A stretch of 64,000 nucleotides of DNA from Xanthomonas sp. DAR 34887 (GTDB taxonomy: Bacteria; Pseudomonadota; Gammaproteobacteria; Xanthomonadales; Xanthomonadaceae): positions 4,689,001-4,753,000 of the forward strand of contig NZ_CP162490.1 in assembly GCF_041245805.1 (NCBI RefSeq), in the 5' to 3' direction. Shown one piece after another: positions 45,958-54,371 of the stretch. The notes beneath the pieces were generated by a model. The model was not told where the DNA came from and did not search any database. It saw only the letters and a program-made list of their open reading frames with translations. Position 1 is the first letter of the stretch. Each line of letters starts with the position of its first letter. The position numbers and the translations under genes are program-made.

Positions 45958-46308
45958 ATGCAGGCGCGCCTGCTCAGCGACTATCGCGCCGCCTACCCGC
46001 ATCCGATCCGCTTCGCCAAGGGCGAGCGGGTGCTGCTGGGCGTGCGCGACGAGGAATGGCCCGCGTTCGTGTGGACCACGACCGCGGCCGGCAACGCCGG
46101 CTGGGCACCGCTGGCCTGGCTGCGCGCCACCGGCGACGGCCACGCCGAAGCGCTGCGCGACTACGACGCGCGCGAACTGGATGCCGCGCAGGGCGACACC
46201 GTGACCCTGCATCACGAATACGGCGACTGGTGGTGGGCCGAGCGCGCCGATGGCGCGCAGGGCTGGCTGCCGGCACGCGACCTGGAATTGCTGGAAGAGA
46301 CCACATGA
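45958..46308 (+). CDS. SH3-like domain protein within the dehydrogenase operon
   Basis: A 116-residue protein with two SH3-like repeats: residues about 8-60 (YRAAYPHPIRFAKGERVLL ... AGWAPLAWL) and about 65-115 (YDARELDAAQGDTVTLHHEYG ... DWWWAERADGAQGWLP). The ALRDYDA...GDWWWA...GWLPA pattern is clear variant-SH3. It begins one base after the E1 beta stop and overlaps the E2 start by four bases, so it is made with the complex. It may be an assembly or scaffold factor; no such role is established. Confidence 0.85.
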   Translation: MQARLLSDYRAAYPHPIRFAKGERVLLGVRDEEWPAFVWTTTAAGNAGWAPLAWLRATGDGHAEALRDYDARELDAAQGDTVTLHHEYGDWWWAERADGAQGWLPARDLELLEETT

Positions 46309-47747
46309 GCCAAACCAAGAACTTCAATCTGCCCGACCTGGGCGAAGGCCTGCCCGACGCCACCATCGTCGAATGGTTCGTCAAGGAAGGCGACACCATC
46401 CAGCTCGACGAGCCGCTGGTGTCGATGGAAACCGCCAAGGCGGTGGTCGAAGTGCCTTCGCCGGTGTCCGGCAAGGTGCTGAAACTGGCCGGCGCGCCGG
46501 GCGACATCGTCGTCACCGGCAGCATGCTGGCGCAGTTCGCACCCGATGCCAGCATGCCGCAGCGCGCCGAAGGCCAGGACACCGGCCACCATCATGGCGG
46601 CGCCGCGCCGGCCAGTCCCGGCAAGGGCGCCGGCGCCGACGCGCCGGGCGACAACGACCGCGTCATCGCCTCCGATACCGGCGGCGAACTGCGCGATGCC
46701 GATGCGGCGCCAGACGACGGCGGACGCGACGACGCCGGCACCGTGGTCGGCGCGATGCAAAGCTCCAACGCCGTGCACAGCGAGCGCACGGTCTCGGTAG
46801 GCGGGGTCCGTGCGATGCCGGCGGTGCGCGCGCTGGCCAAGAAGCTGGGCGTGGACCTGGCGCGGGTACGCGCCAGCGGCGGCGACGGCGCAGTGACCCT
46901 GGCCGACGTGAAGCAGGCCGCAGCCGACGGCTCGGCCGTTGTAGGAGCGGCTCAGGGTGGCCTCGGGCCATCAGCCGCGACCACGCGCCCACCGCAAGCC
47001 ACGCCTGCAGCCGCCTCCACAACGGCGCCAGCGCCTGCAGCACCCTCGCGCACCCCGCTGTCCGCCACCGGCAAACCGATGCGCACGCAGCCGCCCGGCA
47101 CCGCCGCGCACGGCCAGCCCGAGCCGCTCAAGGGCGTGCGCCGCAACATGGCGCGGGTGATGGCGCAGGCGCATCGCGAGGTGGTGCTGACCACGCTCAA
47201 CGACGACGCCGACGTCCACGCCTGGGCACCCGGCAACGACATGACCGTGCGCCTGGTGCGCGCGATCGTCGCCGCCTGCCAGGCGGTGCCGGCGCTCAAT
47301 GCCTGGTTCGACGGCGACGCGCTGACCCGTACCCTGCACGCGCACGTGGACATCGGCATCGCCGTGGACACCGACGACGGCCTGTTCGTGCCGGCGCTGC
47401 GCAATGCCGACATGCTCGACGCGCGCGGCATCCGCGAGGGCGTCAACCGCCTGCGCCAGCAGGTGGAGACGCGCAGCATCGCCGCCTCCGAACTGAGCGG
47501 CTACACCATCTCGCTGTCCAACTTCGGCATGTTCGCCGGCCGCTACGCCACGCCGATCGTGGTGCCGCCATGCGTGGCGATCGTCGCTGCCGGCCGCGCC
47601 CGCCACCAACTGGTGCCGGTGATGGGCGGCGTGGAAACGCACAAGCTGCTGCCGCTGTCGCTGAGCTTCGACCACCGCGCCTGCACCGGCGGCGAGGCGG
47701 CGCGCTTCCTGCGCGCGATGATCGACGATCTGGCCCTGCCGGGCTGA
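46305..47747 (+). CDS. 2-oxoacid dehydrogenase E2 (dihydrolipoyl acyltransferase)
   Basis: A 480-residue E2. Lipoyl domain 1-80 with lipoylated K45 in METAKAVVEV; a long flexible linker (about 85-165) with an HHH patch; peripheral-subunit-binding domain about 168-205 (MPAVRALAKKLGVDLARV); a second linker (about 206-265) that contains a REP palindrome in frame; catalytic acyltransferase domain about 266-480. The usual HRxxDG active-site motif reads DHRACTGG, so His is kept but the Asp is replaced by Thr. It overlaps the SH3 gene by four bases. The substrate acyl group is uncertain. Confidence 0.93.
   Translation: MSQTKNFNLPDLGEGLPDATIVEWFVKEGDTIQLDEPLVSMETAKAVVEVPSPVSGKVLKLAGAPGDIVVTGSMLAQFAPDASMPQRAEGQDTGHHHGGAAPASPGKGAGADAPGDNDRVIASDTGGELRDADAAPDDGGRDDAGTVVGAMQSSNAVHSERTVSVGGVRAMPAVRALAKKLGVDLARVRASGGDGAVTLADVKQAAADGSAVVGAAQGGLGPSAATTRPPQATPAAASTTAPAPAAPSRTPLSATGKPMRTQPPGTAAHGQPEPLKGVRRNMARVMAQAHREVVLTTLNDDADVHAWAPGNDMTVRLVRAIVAACQAVPALNAWFDGDALTRTLHAHVDIGIAVDTDDGLFVPALRNADMLDARGIREGVNRLRQQVETRSIAASELSGYTISLSNFGMFAGRYATPIVVPPCVAIVAAGRARHQLVPVMGGVETHKLLPLSLSFDHRACTGGEAARFLRAMIDDLALPG
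46940..46981. repeat. REP palindrome inside the E2 coding sequence
   Basis: TGTAGGAGCGGCT (46940-46952) and TCAGCCGCGAC (46971-46981) are the two halves of the REP element, with 18 bases between them that themselves pair (TGGCC-TCG-GGCCA). The whole is 42 bases, exactly 14 codons, and keeps the reading frame in the E2 linker, where it encodes a short Gly/Ala/Ser-rich stretch. Confidence 0.88.
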
Positions 47748-47754
47748 GCGGACT

Positions 47755-47785
47755 GCGCCGCCGCCTCACGACGGGGCGGCGGCGC
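47755..47785. terminator. Stem-loop in convergent gap after E2
   Basis: GCGCCGCCGCC (47755-47765) pairs with GGCGGCGGCGC (47775-47785) eight bases after the E2 stop, between convergent genes. No T-run on either side; possible Rho-assisted or structural 3' end. Confidence 0.5.
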
Positions 47786-47799
47786 GTGGCGCGTGGCGA

Positions 47800-48492
47800 T
47801 CAGTTGCGCTCGTCGAAGGCCTGGATCACCTGCAGCGCCACCTCGGCCACGCCGCGCGCCTGCTGCAACTGCATCAGTGCCGCGTGCGCGGCCTCTACCG
47901 AGCCGTAGCCGATCACCGCGCTGCCGTCGATCGCCGAAGCGTAGACCAGGGTGCCACCGGTCCTGTGCGCCAGCGCTTCGACCACCGCCGGCGTGGTGCC
48001 GAACAACTTCAGTTTGGGCGCGACCAGTACGGTCTGCTCGGTCAGCTCGTTGATCGCCGCGGCCAGCCGTTCGTCCTGCCTGGACGGATCGCGCAGCACC
48101 GGCGCCGCGTTGCGCGCATCGCGCCCGAGCAGGATCGCGTACGGACCGATCTGCGCCACCACGCCGTCGGCGGCAGGCGCCGTGCGCCCATCGCGCAGGC
48201 CATCTTCGGTACGCAGTCGCACCACCGCGCCAGGGATCAGCCGATAGGTGGAATGGCCGAAATTGAAACGCGCGCCGGTCGCCGCCTGGCGCAACGCGCG
48301 GATGTCCGGCACTTGCGCCGACAGCGGCGGCGCCGCCAGCACGACAGCGGCGAACGCCAGCGCCAGCATGCTGCGTACGAGGCATTCGCGCAGGCGCTGG
48401 CGCGCGGCATCGACGCACGAACGCCGCTGCCGGGACGCGCGCACCGCCACGGCGCATGCAGCCGCACTCGGTCGCAGGAGCGAAGAAGTCAT
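47800..48492 (-). CDS. Exported protein of unknown function
   Basis: A 230-residue protein. After a basic N-terminal stretch there is a hydrophobic signal segment MLALAFAAVVLAAPPLSAQV (residues 42-61), so the true start may be the ATG at 48369. The mature part has FGHSTYRLIPGAVVRLRTEDG and AQIGPYAILLGRD and ends with a C-terminal alpha/beta stretch. Neither start has a good ribosome binding site. I do not recognise the family. It is divergent from the M4 protease across a 677-base gap. Confidence 0.65.
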   Translation of the reverse strand: MTSSLLRPSAAACAVAVRASRQRRSCVDAARQRLRECLVRSMLALAFAAVVLAAPPLSAQVPDIRALRQAATGARFNFGHSTYRLIPGAVVRLRTEDGLRDGRTAPAADGVVAQIGPYAILLGRDARNAAPVLRDPSRQDERLAAAINELTEQTVLVAPKLKLFGTTPAVVEALAHRTGGTLVYASAIDGSAVIGYGSVEAAHAALMQLQQARGVAEVALQVIQAFDERN

Positions 48493-49169
48493 AGCGTTGC
48501 GATCCCGGGGGGAGGAAAGATCACGCGTCGGCAACCAGCAATGCACCGACGAAACGCGGCCGATATATAGCAATCCGCATTGCGCAGCAGCAATCGTCAA
48601 TCGCCCCAAAAGTGACTTGCCACGCATTTTGGACCGCCCCTGTCTACCGTTAACTACAGTCCCGCCGCGAACGACGCAAGCCCACCTTTTACATTGCGCG
48701 AAAGTATGTAAATCAAGCTTTCGCACTGTGCGCAATTCACCGGTAAAAAGCTGATTTTTTGCAGTTCCGCGTCCCCGCAGCGCGCTTGAATCATGCTTCA
48801 GAGCTGCTTGCACACCTTCCGGTAATAGCTCTCCATCCTGCACGGACGGCGGCCCTGTATTTTAGATTTTGCACACCAACCTTTGGTTCGTTGCAAAACG
48901 CAGCCACACCGTCGACGCCACAGGTAGCGACACGCACACCGCCCGGTCGTACGGAGTCGCACATCAGGCTCGCCATCCCAGATCGAAAGTCTGAACAAAC
49001 GCTGTCTACCACGGTGCGTAACCGCGTCGCTATGGTCGTTGCCAGGGGGACGGCACCGCGCCATTGACCGCAACGCCGCCGCGTTTTCGCACACAACCGC
49101 AACCACCCGTGGCCGCCCTGCGCAGCCGCGCCGGTACGACATTCCCTATCACTTGCGAGGAACACGAAG
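48493..49169. other. Long divergent intergenic region, AT-rich for this genome
   Basis: There is no supported gene. The region 48560-48790 is markedly AT-richer than its surroundings, with short runs such as TTTTTTGC, GGTAAAAAGC and ATATATAG. It is the upstream region of both the secreted protein and the M4 protease, and the second half has no repeats. TGTGCGCAATTCACC near 48728 looks like a half-match to the Clp/CRP site but has the wrong spacing. Confidence 0.5.
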
Positions 49170-50744
49170 ATGCCCCAGTCCATCCGCCACCGCCGCCCGC
49201 TCGCGTTGCTGTCGCCACTGCTGCTCGCCCTCGCCGCCGCCTCCGCCACGGCCGCCGAACGCGTGGACCTGCACGGCAAGGATCTCGGCACGCTCAACGC
49301 GCAGTACAAGGCCGCCACCACCAGCCTTGGCGGCGTTCCTGCCGCGGCCGCGGTGCGCCACGCCGAATTGATCGGCCTGGATGCCGAGTCCGCGCTGACC
49401 CTGCTGAGCAGCAGCACCGACGACGACGGCACCGTGCACAGCCGCTACCAGCAGACCTTCCGCGACGTGCCGATCTGGGGCGAGCACGTCGTGGTCAGCG
49501 AGCGCAGCGACGGCAGCGTGCGCAACCTGTTCGGGCGCTCGGTGGCGGGTTTGGCGAGCGAGCTGCCGGCCACGACCACGGCCGCCGCCAGCGCCTTGCT
49601 GCCCGCCAACGGCGCGCTGGAGGTGGCCAAGCGCGCCGCGCTCGGCGATGCGCTGACCGCGCGCCGCATCGAGCGCGCGCAGGCACCGCAGATGATCTAC
49701 CTCGACGACGACGCGCGCGCGCACATGGCCTACGTGGTGTCGTTCTTCGCCGATGCGCCGCAGGGCGGCGCGCCGACCCGGCCGTTCGTGATCGTCGATG
49801 CGCGCAGCGGCGCGATCCTGCGGCAATGGGACGGCCTGACCACGCGCGACGCCACCGGCCCCGGCGGCAACGCCAAGACCGGGCAGTACGAATACGGCAC
49901 CAGCGGCAGCATCCACGGCTTCCTCGAAGTGGACGACAGCTGCCGCATGCAGAACAGCACGGTCAAGTCGGTGAACCTCAACGGCGGCACCTCCGGCAGC
50001 ACCGCCTACCAGTTCACCTGCCCGCGCAACACCTACAAGGCCATCAACGGCGCCTACTCGCCGATCAACGATGCGCACTATTTCGGCGGTGTCATCGAGA
50101 AGATGTACCGCGCCTATGCCGGCGTGGCGCCGCTGAGCTTCCAGCTGGTGATGCGCGTGCACTACAGCACCCGCTACGAGAACGCGTTCTGGAACGGTTC
50201 GACGATGACCTTCGGCGATGGCAACACCCGCTTCTATCCGCTGGTCAGCGTCGACGTCGCCGGCCACGAGGTCTCGCACGGCTTCACCGAGCAGAATTCC
50301 GGCCTCACCTACTCCGGCCAATCCGGCGGCATCAACGAGGCGTATTCGGACATCGCCGGCGAGGCGACCGAGTACTACCTCAAGGGCAGCAACGATTTCC
50401 TGGTCGGACCAGAGATCTTCAAGTCCACCGGTGCGCTGCGCTACATGGCCAACCCGCCGCAGGACGGCGCCTCGATCGACAACGCCGCCAACTACCGCAG
50501 CGGGCTGGACGTGCACTACTCCTCCGGCGTCTACAACAAGGCGTTCTACAAACTGGCCACCACCTCCGGCTGGAACACGCGCACCGCCTTCGAAGTGTTC
50601 GCCCGCGCCAACCGCCTGTACTGGACCCCGAGCACCAGCTTCAACAGCGGCGCCTGCGGCGTGCGCACCGCGGCCAGCGACCTGGGCCGCTCGGTGGCCG
50701 CGGTGACGGCCGCGTTCAGTGCGGTCGGGGTGACCTGCCAGTAA
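49170..50744 (+). CDS. Secreted M4 (thermolysin-like) metalloprotease
   Basis: A 524-residue preproenzyme. Signal peptide to about residue 29 (ASATA before AER), FTP/PepSY-type propeptide about 30-215, catalytic domain about 225-524. The zinc ligands and base are in GHEVSHGFTEQ (H366, E367, H370), and the third ligand is in GINEAYSDIAGE. Cysteines in DDSCRM and FTCPRN can pair, and the end shows GACGVRTA...VGVTC. Secreted by the type II route in relatives. GAGGAAC precedes the ATG. Likely role: extracellular protein breakdown, feeding the peptide transporter above. Confidence 0.94.
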   Translation: MPQSIRHRRPLALLSPLLLALAAASATAAERVDLHGKDLGTLNAQYKAATTSLGGVPAAAAVRHAELIGLDAESALTLLSSSTDDDGTVHSRYQQTFRDVPIWGEHVVVSERSDGSVRNLFGRSVAGLASELPATTTAAASALLPANGALEVAKRAALGDALTARRIERAQAPQMIYLDDDARAHMAYVVSFFADAPQGGAPTRPFVIVDARSGAILRQWDGLTTRDATGPGGNAKTGQYEYGTSGSIHGFLEVDDSCRMQNSTVKSVNLNGGTSGSTAYQFTCPRNTYKAINGAYSPINDAHYFGGVIEKMYRAYAGVAPLSFQLVMRVHYSTRYENAFWNGSTMTFGDGNTRFYPLVSVDVAGHEVSHGFTEQNSGLTYSGQSGGINEAYSDIAGEATEYYLKGSNDFLVGPEIFKSTGALRYMANPPQDGASIDNAANYRSGLDVHYSSGVYNKAFYKLATTSGWNTRTAFEVFARANRLYWTPSTSFNSGACGVRTAASDLGRSVAAVTAAFSAVGVTCQ

Positions 50745-50890
50745 GCGCGGCGCCCGGCACTATCCGCCGCACGGCCATTCCCGCGTGGGTGGTCGTGCGG
50801 CGGCGTGGCGCCGTGGTGTTGTAAGCGAGTCCGCGCACCGCGCTATCGCCGGTGCGCATGCGAGGCGCCTGCGCATGGCGTTGCCGTGCA

Positions 50891-51269
50891 CGACCGGCTC
50901 GGCAGCGATCCAGACACTACGCCAGGCCTCGCGCGGTTTTGCGCGCGCCGCCTCGCCTTGCCCGCGAGCGGCGGCGACCCCGCTCGTTTCCCGCAGGTCG
51001 GTGGGCATGCGGCCGCCGACCGGGCGTCTCTCGAATGGCGACGCTCGGGCAGCCGCAGGCGTGGGCAAGGTGCCTGTGCACGTCGTCGGCCGCACGACCG
51101 GCGCTGCAGCGATCGAAACACTGCAGGTTTCGCGCGGCTTTTGCGAGCGCCGCTCGCTACGTCGCATCGCCTGTAAGCGGCGGCGGACCCGACCGTTTCC
51201 CGCGGGTGGGTGGGCATGCGGCCACCGACCGAGTGCCTCTCGAATGGCGACGATCAGGCATCCGCAGGC
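50891..51269. repeat. Imperfect direct duplication of about 170-175 bases
   Basis: Unit 1 (50891-51060) and unit 2 (51095-51269) share the order CGACCGGC...GCAGCGATC, TTTCGCGCGGCTTTTGCG-like, CGGCGGCGACC, GTTTCCCGC, GTGGGCATGCGGCC, CTCTCGAATGGCGACG and CCGCAGGC. They are 204 bases apart at the start and clearly diverged. The stretch 50745-51376 has no supported gene. Function unknown; each unit could form a stem with its inverted parts. Confidence 0.8.
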
Positions 51270-51376
51270 ACGTACGCCTCGCATAGGCGTGCGGCTGCGG
51301 GTAGGCTGCGCGGCTACGTCCGCCGCAGCGCATCGCGGCGGCCTCGGTTCGCCGCCCTTCATTCGGACCTCGCTGC

Positions 51377-52648
51377 ATGCCATTCACCACGCTGGGTCTT
51401 GCCCCGGAGTTGCTGCCCGCGTTTTCCCGCGCGCTCGACGCCGCCGGCTACACCGCGCCCACCGCGATCCAGGCGCAGGCGATCGCGCCGATCCTGCGCG
51501 GCGACGATGTGCTGGCCTGCGCCGCGACCGGCTCGGGCAAGACCGCCGCATTCGCGCTGCCGTTGTTGCAGCGCGCGGCGCTGGCGCCGGCCAGCCGCCG
51601 CGTACGCGGCCTGGTGCTGGTGCCCACCCGCGAACTGGCCGCGCAGGTCGGCGACACCTTGCAGGCGCTGGGCCGCTACCTGCCGCGGCGGGTCAAGGTA
51701 GCCACGGTCGCCGGCGGCGCCTCGATCAATCCGCAGATGCTGAAGCTGCGCGGCGGCGCCGACATCGTCGTGGCCACCCCGGGGCGGCTGCTCGATCTGG
51801 TCGCGCACAACGCCGTAGCGCTGGACGCGGTGGGCACCCTGGTGCTGGACGAAGCCGATCGCCTGCTGGCGCTGGGCTTCGACGCGGAACTGGGCCGTAT
51901 CCTGGCGTTGCTGCCGCGGCGCCGGCAGACCCTGCTGTTCTCGGCCACCTTCCCGGCCGAGGTGGAGGCGCTGGCGCAACGCTTGATGCGCGGACCGCGA
52001 CGCATCGGCGAGGACGCGGCCGCCGCGGCCCCGGCGACGATCCGCCAGCGTGCGATCGAGGTCGACAGCGCGCAGCGCACCGCGCTGCTGCGGCACCTGT
52101 TGCACAGCGAAGCCTGGCCGCAGGCGCTGGTGTTCGTGGCCAGCCAGCGCGGCGCCGACAATCTGGCCGAGAAACTGGGCAAGGCCGGCGTGCTGGCGCA
52201 GCCGTTCCATGGCGAACTGAGCCAGGGCCGCCGCAACCAGGCGCTGGCCGGCTTCCGCAGCGGCCAGGTGCAGGTGCTGGTGGCCACCGACGTGGCCGCG
52301 CGCGGCTTGGACATCGCGCAGCTGCCGGTGGTGGTCAACTACGACCTGCCGCGCGCCACTGCCGACTACACCCACCGCATCGGCCGCACCGGGCGCGCCG
52401 GTGCCGACGGGCTGGCGGTGAGCTTCGTCGATGCGGCGAGCGAGGCGCACCTGCGCCTGATCGAAAAGCGCCAGCGCCTGCGCGTGCCGCGCGAACGCAT
52501 CGCCGGGTTCGAACCGACGCAGACGGCCGCGCCCGCCGCCGCGACGGCGCCGCAGACCGGCGGCATCAAGGGCAAGCGCCCGAGCAAGAAGGACAAGCTG
52601 CGCGCGGCGAATGCGCAGGGTGGTGGCGCGCTGCCTGCGAAGGAGTGA
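51377..52648 (+). CDS. rhlE: DEAD-box RNA helicase, RhlE type
   Basis: A 423-residue ATP-dependent RNA helicase. Q motif TAIQAQAIAPI, Walker A AATGSGKT, motif II VLDEADRLL, SAT motif in LFSATFPAE, and motif VI HRIGRTGRAG are all present. Conserved core ends at about residue 365; the C-terminal tail is basic (GIKGKRPSKKDKLR), likely binding RNA. Such enzymes remodel ribosomal or mRNA structures. The upstream region is the duplicated repeat, with no promoter recognised. Confidence 0.95.
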   Translation: MPFTTLGLAPELLPAFSRALDAAGYTAPTAIQAQAIAPILRGDDVLACAATGSGKTAAFALPLLQRAALAPASRRVRGLVLVPTRELAAQVGDTLQALGRYLPRRVKVATVAGGASINPQMLKLRGGADIVVATPGRLLDLVAHNAVALDAVGTLVLDEADRLLALGFDAELGRILALLPRRRQTLLFSATFPAEVEALAQRLMRGPRRIGEDAAAAAPATIRQRAIEVDSAQRTALLRHLLHSEAWPQALVFVASQRGADNLAEKLGKAGVLAQPFHGELSQGRRNQALAGFRSGQVQVLVATDVAARGLDIAQLPVVVNYDLPRATADYTHRIGRTGRAGADGLAVSFVDAASEAHLRLIEKRQRLRVPRERIAGFEPTQTAAPAAATAPQTGGIKGKRPSKKDKLRAANAQGGGALPAKE

Positions 52649-52753
52649 CCGCGTTCGCGGTGCCGATCGCGGCCGATGGCCCGAGATGCGCGCGCTGTTT
52701 CGCAGAGCGGCTGTCGCAAGCGATTTGATGCGTTGCGCGCGCCGATGCTGTCT

Positions 52754-52830
52754 GTCGCGGCTGAAGCCGCTCCTACAGGAGCTCCGGCCGGCCAACTGCA
52801 CGCTTCTGTAGGAGCGGCTTCAGCCGCGAC
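52754..52830. repeat. REP pair after rhlE
   Basis: Arms at 52754-52777 and 52807-52830 are inverted copies of the 24-base palindrome, 29 bases apart, in the convergent gap between rhlE and the DUF6172 gene. Confidence 0.93.
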
Positions 52831-52880
52831 AGACACCTAAACGCCCTCGCCCCCATCGTTGCAGCCGGCGCGGCACGCGC

Positions 52881-53204
52881 TCAATCGTCGAACGGATCGG
52901 CCACGGCGGCATCGCCCTGCGGCCGCGGCGTGCGCTTGCCCGGCTTGCTGCGGATTTCCACATAGAACTGGGTGCCGCCGGTGGCGACCAGTGCGTCGAT
53001 CGAACGCAGCAGCTCGGCTGGCGGCACCACCGCAGCGGTGGCTTCCTCGGTGCCGAACAGCGTGTCGAAATCCCAGTAGTCGGCGCCGGCCGGCAGGGCC
53101 TTGCGGCGTTCGCGGCGGATGTACTTGCGGATGTCGTGCTTGCTGGCGTCGAGCAGGCGGTCGGGGTGCTTGCCTTCGATGCGGAGCTGGTAGGTCTTCT
53201 TCAC
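52881..53204 (-). CDS. DUF6172 family protein
   Basis: A 107-residue, mostly basic protein with KKTYQLRIEGKHPDRLLDAS near the start and DIRKYIRRERRKALPAG, as in the DUF6172 family of proteobacteria, whose function is unknown. The C-terminal end is Pro/Asp-rich (VADPFDD). The GTG at 53204 is chosen because it opens exactly at the family's usual N-terminus. It is divergent from the following SDR gene. Confidence 0.85.
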   Translation of the reverse strand: MKKTYQLRIEGKHPDRLLDASKHDIRKYIRRERRKALPAGADYWDFDTLFGTEEATAAVVPPAELLRSIDALVATGGTQFYVEIRSKPGKRTPRPQGDAAVADPFDD

Positions 53205-53404
53205 TGCGGGGAGGATCCTGAAAAGAGGGAACGCGACGGCCGGCATGCCCGGCGCTGGTCGCGGGGCGGCGGCAGGCAGGCGGGCCCTGCGGCCGGGCGC
53301 CTGCATGCGTGGCGGGCCGCCATGGTGCCAGAACCCGGCCCCGCACTGCGGATTGGCCGATAATCGGTGTCCGGCGCACGCCAGCGCCGCCGCAGGAGTT
53401 GCCG

Positions 53405-54166
53405 ATGACCGACCCTTCCGCCTTCGCGGGCTACCGCGTCCTCGTCGCCGGTGCCAGCCGCGGCATCGGCCTGGCGATCGCCGACGCCTTCGCCCGCCAC
53501 GGTGCCGCGCTGGCGATCTGCGCGCGCAATCCCGCCGGCCTGGCGGATGCGGCCGAGCAGTTGCTCCGCCATGGCCATCCGGTGTCGCGGCTGACCTGCG
53601 ACCTGGCCGATCCAGTGCAGATCCAGCACTGGGTGACGCATGCGGCCGACGCCCTGGGCGGTATCGACGTGATGGTCAACAACGCCTCCGGCTACGGCCA
53701 TGGCGACGACGACGCCAGCTGGCAGGCGGGATTCGACATCGACCTGATGGCCGCGGTGCGCTGCAACCGCGCCGCGCTGCCGCTGCTGCGCGCCAGCCAA
53801 CGCGCCTGCATCCTCAACATCAGCTCGATCAACGCGCTGCGGCCGACGCCGCGGGTGCCGGCGTACTCGGCGGCCAAGGCCGCGCTGAACTACTACACGA
53901 CCACCCTGGCCGCCGAACTGGCGCGCGAACGGATCCGGGTCAATGCGATCGCGCCCGGCTCGATCGAATTCCCCGGCGGGCTGTGGGACCAGCGCCGCAC
54001 GCAGCAGCCGGAGCTGTATCGGCGCATCCGCGCGGCCATTCCGTTCGGCGACTTCGGTGCGCTCGAGGACGTCAGCAACGCCGCCTTGTTCCTGGCCTCG
54101 CCGCAGGCGCGCTGGATCACCGGCCAGGTGCTGGCGGTGGACGGCGGACAATCGCTGGGCGCCTGA
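53405..54166 (+). CDS. Short-chain dehydrogenase/reductase
   Basis: A 253-residue classical SDR. The NAD(P) loop is GASRGIGLA and NNASGYG is the NAG-like motif. The catalytic serine is in ILNISSIN, and the Tyr and Lys are in VPAYSAAKAAL. The C-terminus has the usual QVLAVDGGQSLGA. Substrate unknown; relatives act on 3-oxoacyl, sugar or steroid carbonyls. GCAGGAG precedes the ATG. Confidence 0.93.
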   Translation: MTDPSAFAGYRVLVAGASRGIGLAIADAFARHGAALAICARNPAGLADAAEQLLRHGHPVSRLTCDLADPVQIQHWVTHAADALGGIDVMVNNASGYGHGDDDASWQAGFDIDLMAAVRCNRAALPLLRASQRACILNISSINALRPTPRVPAYSAAKAALNYYTTTLAAELARERIRVNAIAPGSIEFPGGLWDQRRTQQPELYRRIRAAIPFGDFGALEDVSNAALFLASPQARWITGQVLAVDGGQSLGA

Positions 54167-54371
54167 GGTTTCGGCGCGGGCGTAGGCGTGCGGCGTTTCG
54201 CCGCAATCCCGCTCCGGATCAATGGTGGAGCCACTGCGGCAAGGGCTTCAATGTCCCGACCGCGACCGCAGCCGGATGCTGCATGTTTCGCCACTGTTGA
54301 AACCGCCCCTGCGGCAGCGCTTCGGATCGCCGGCTCACGTCATTGCAGGAGAGACGTCACGCAGCCGGCGA

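Noticed and set aside
48728..48745. Possible Clp/CRP site TGTGCGCAATTCACC
   Set aside because: The half-sites are five rather than six bases apart and the left half is TGTGC, so it does not fit TGTGA-N6-TCACA.
50785..51376. Long open frame running from the M4 gene into rhlE
   Set aside because: It is arginine-rich throughout, spans both copies of the duplicated repeat, and has no family motif; rhlE starts at 51377 with full helicase motifs.
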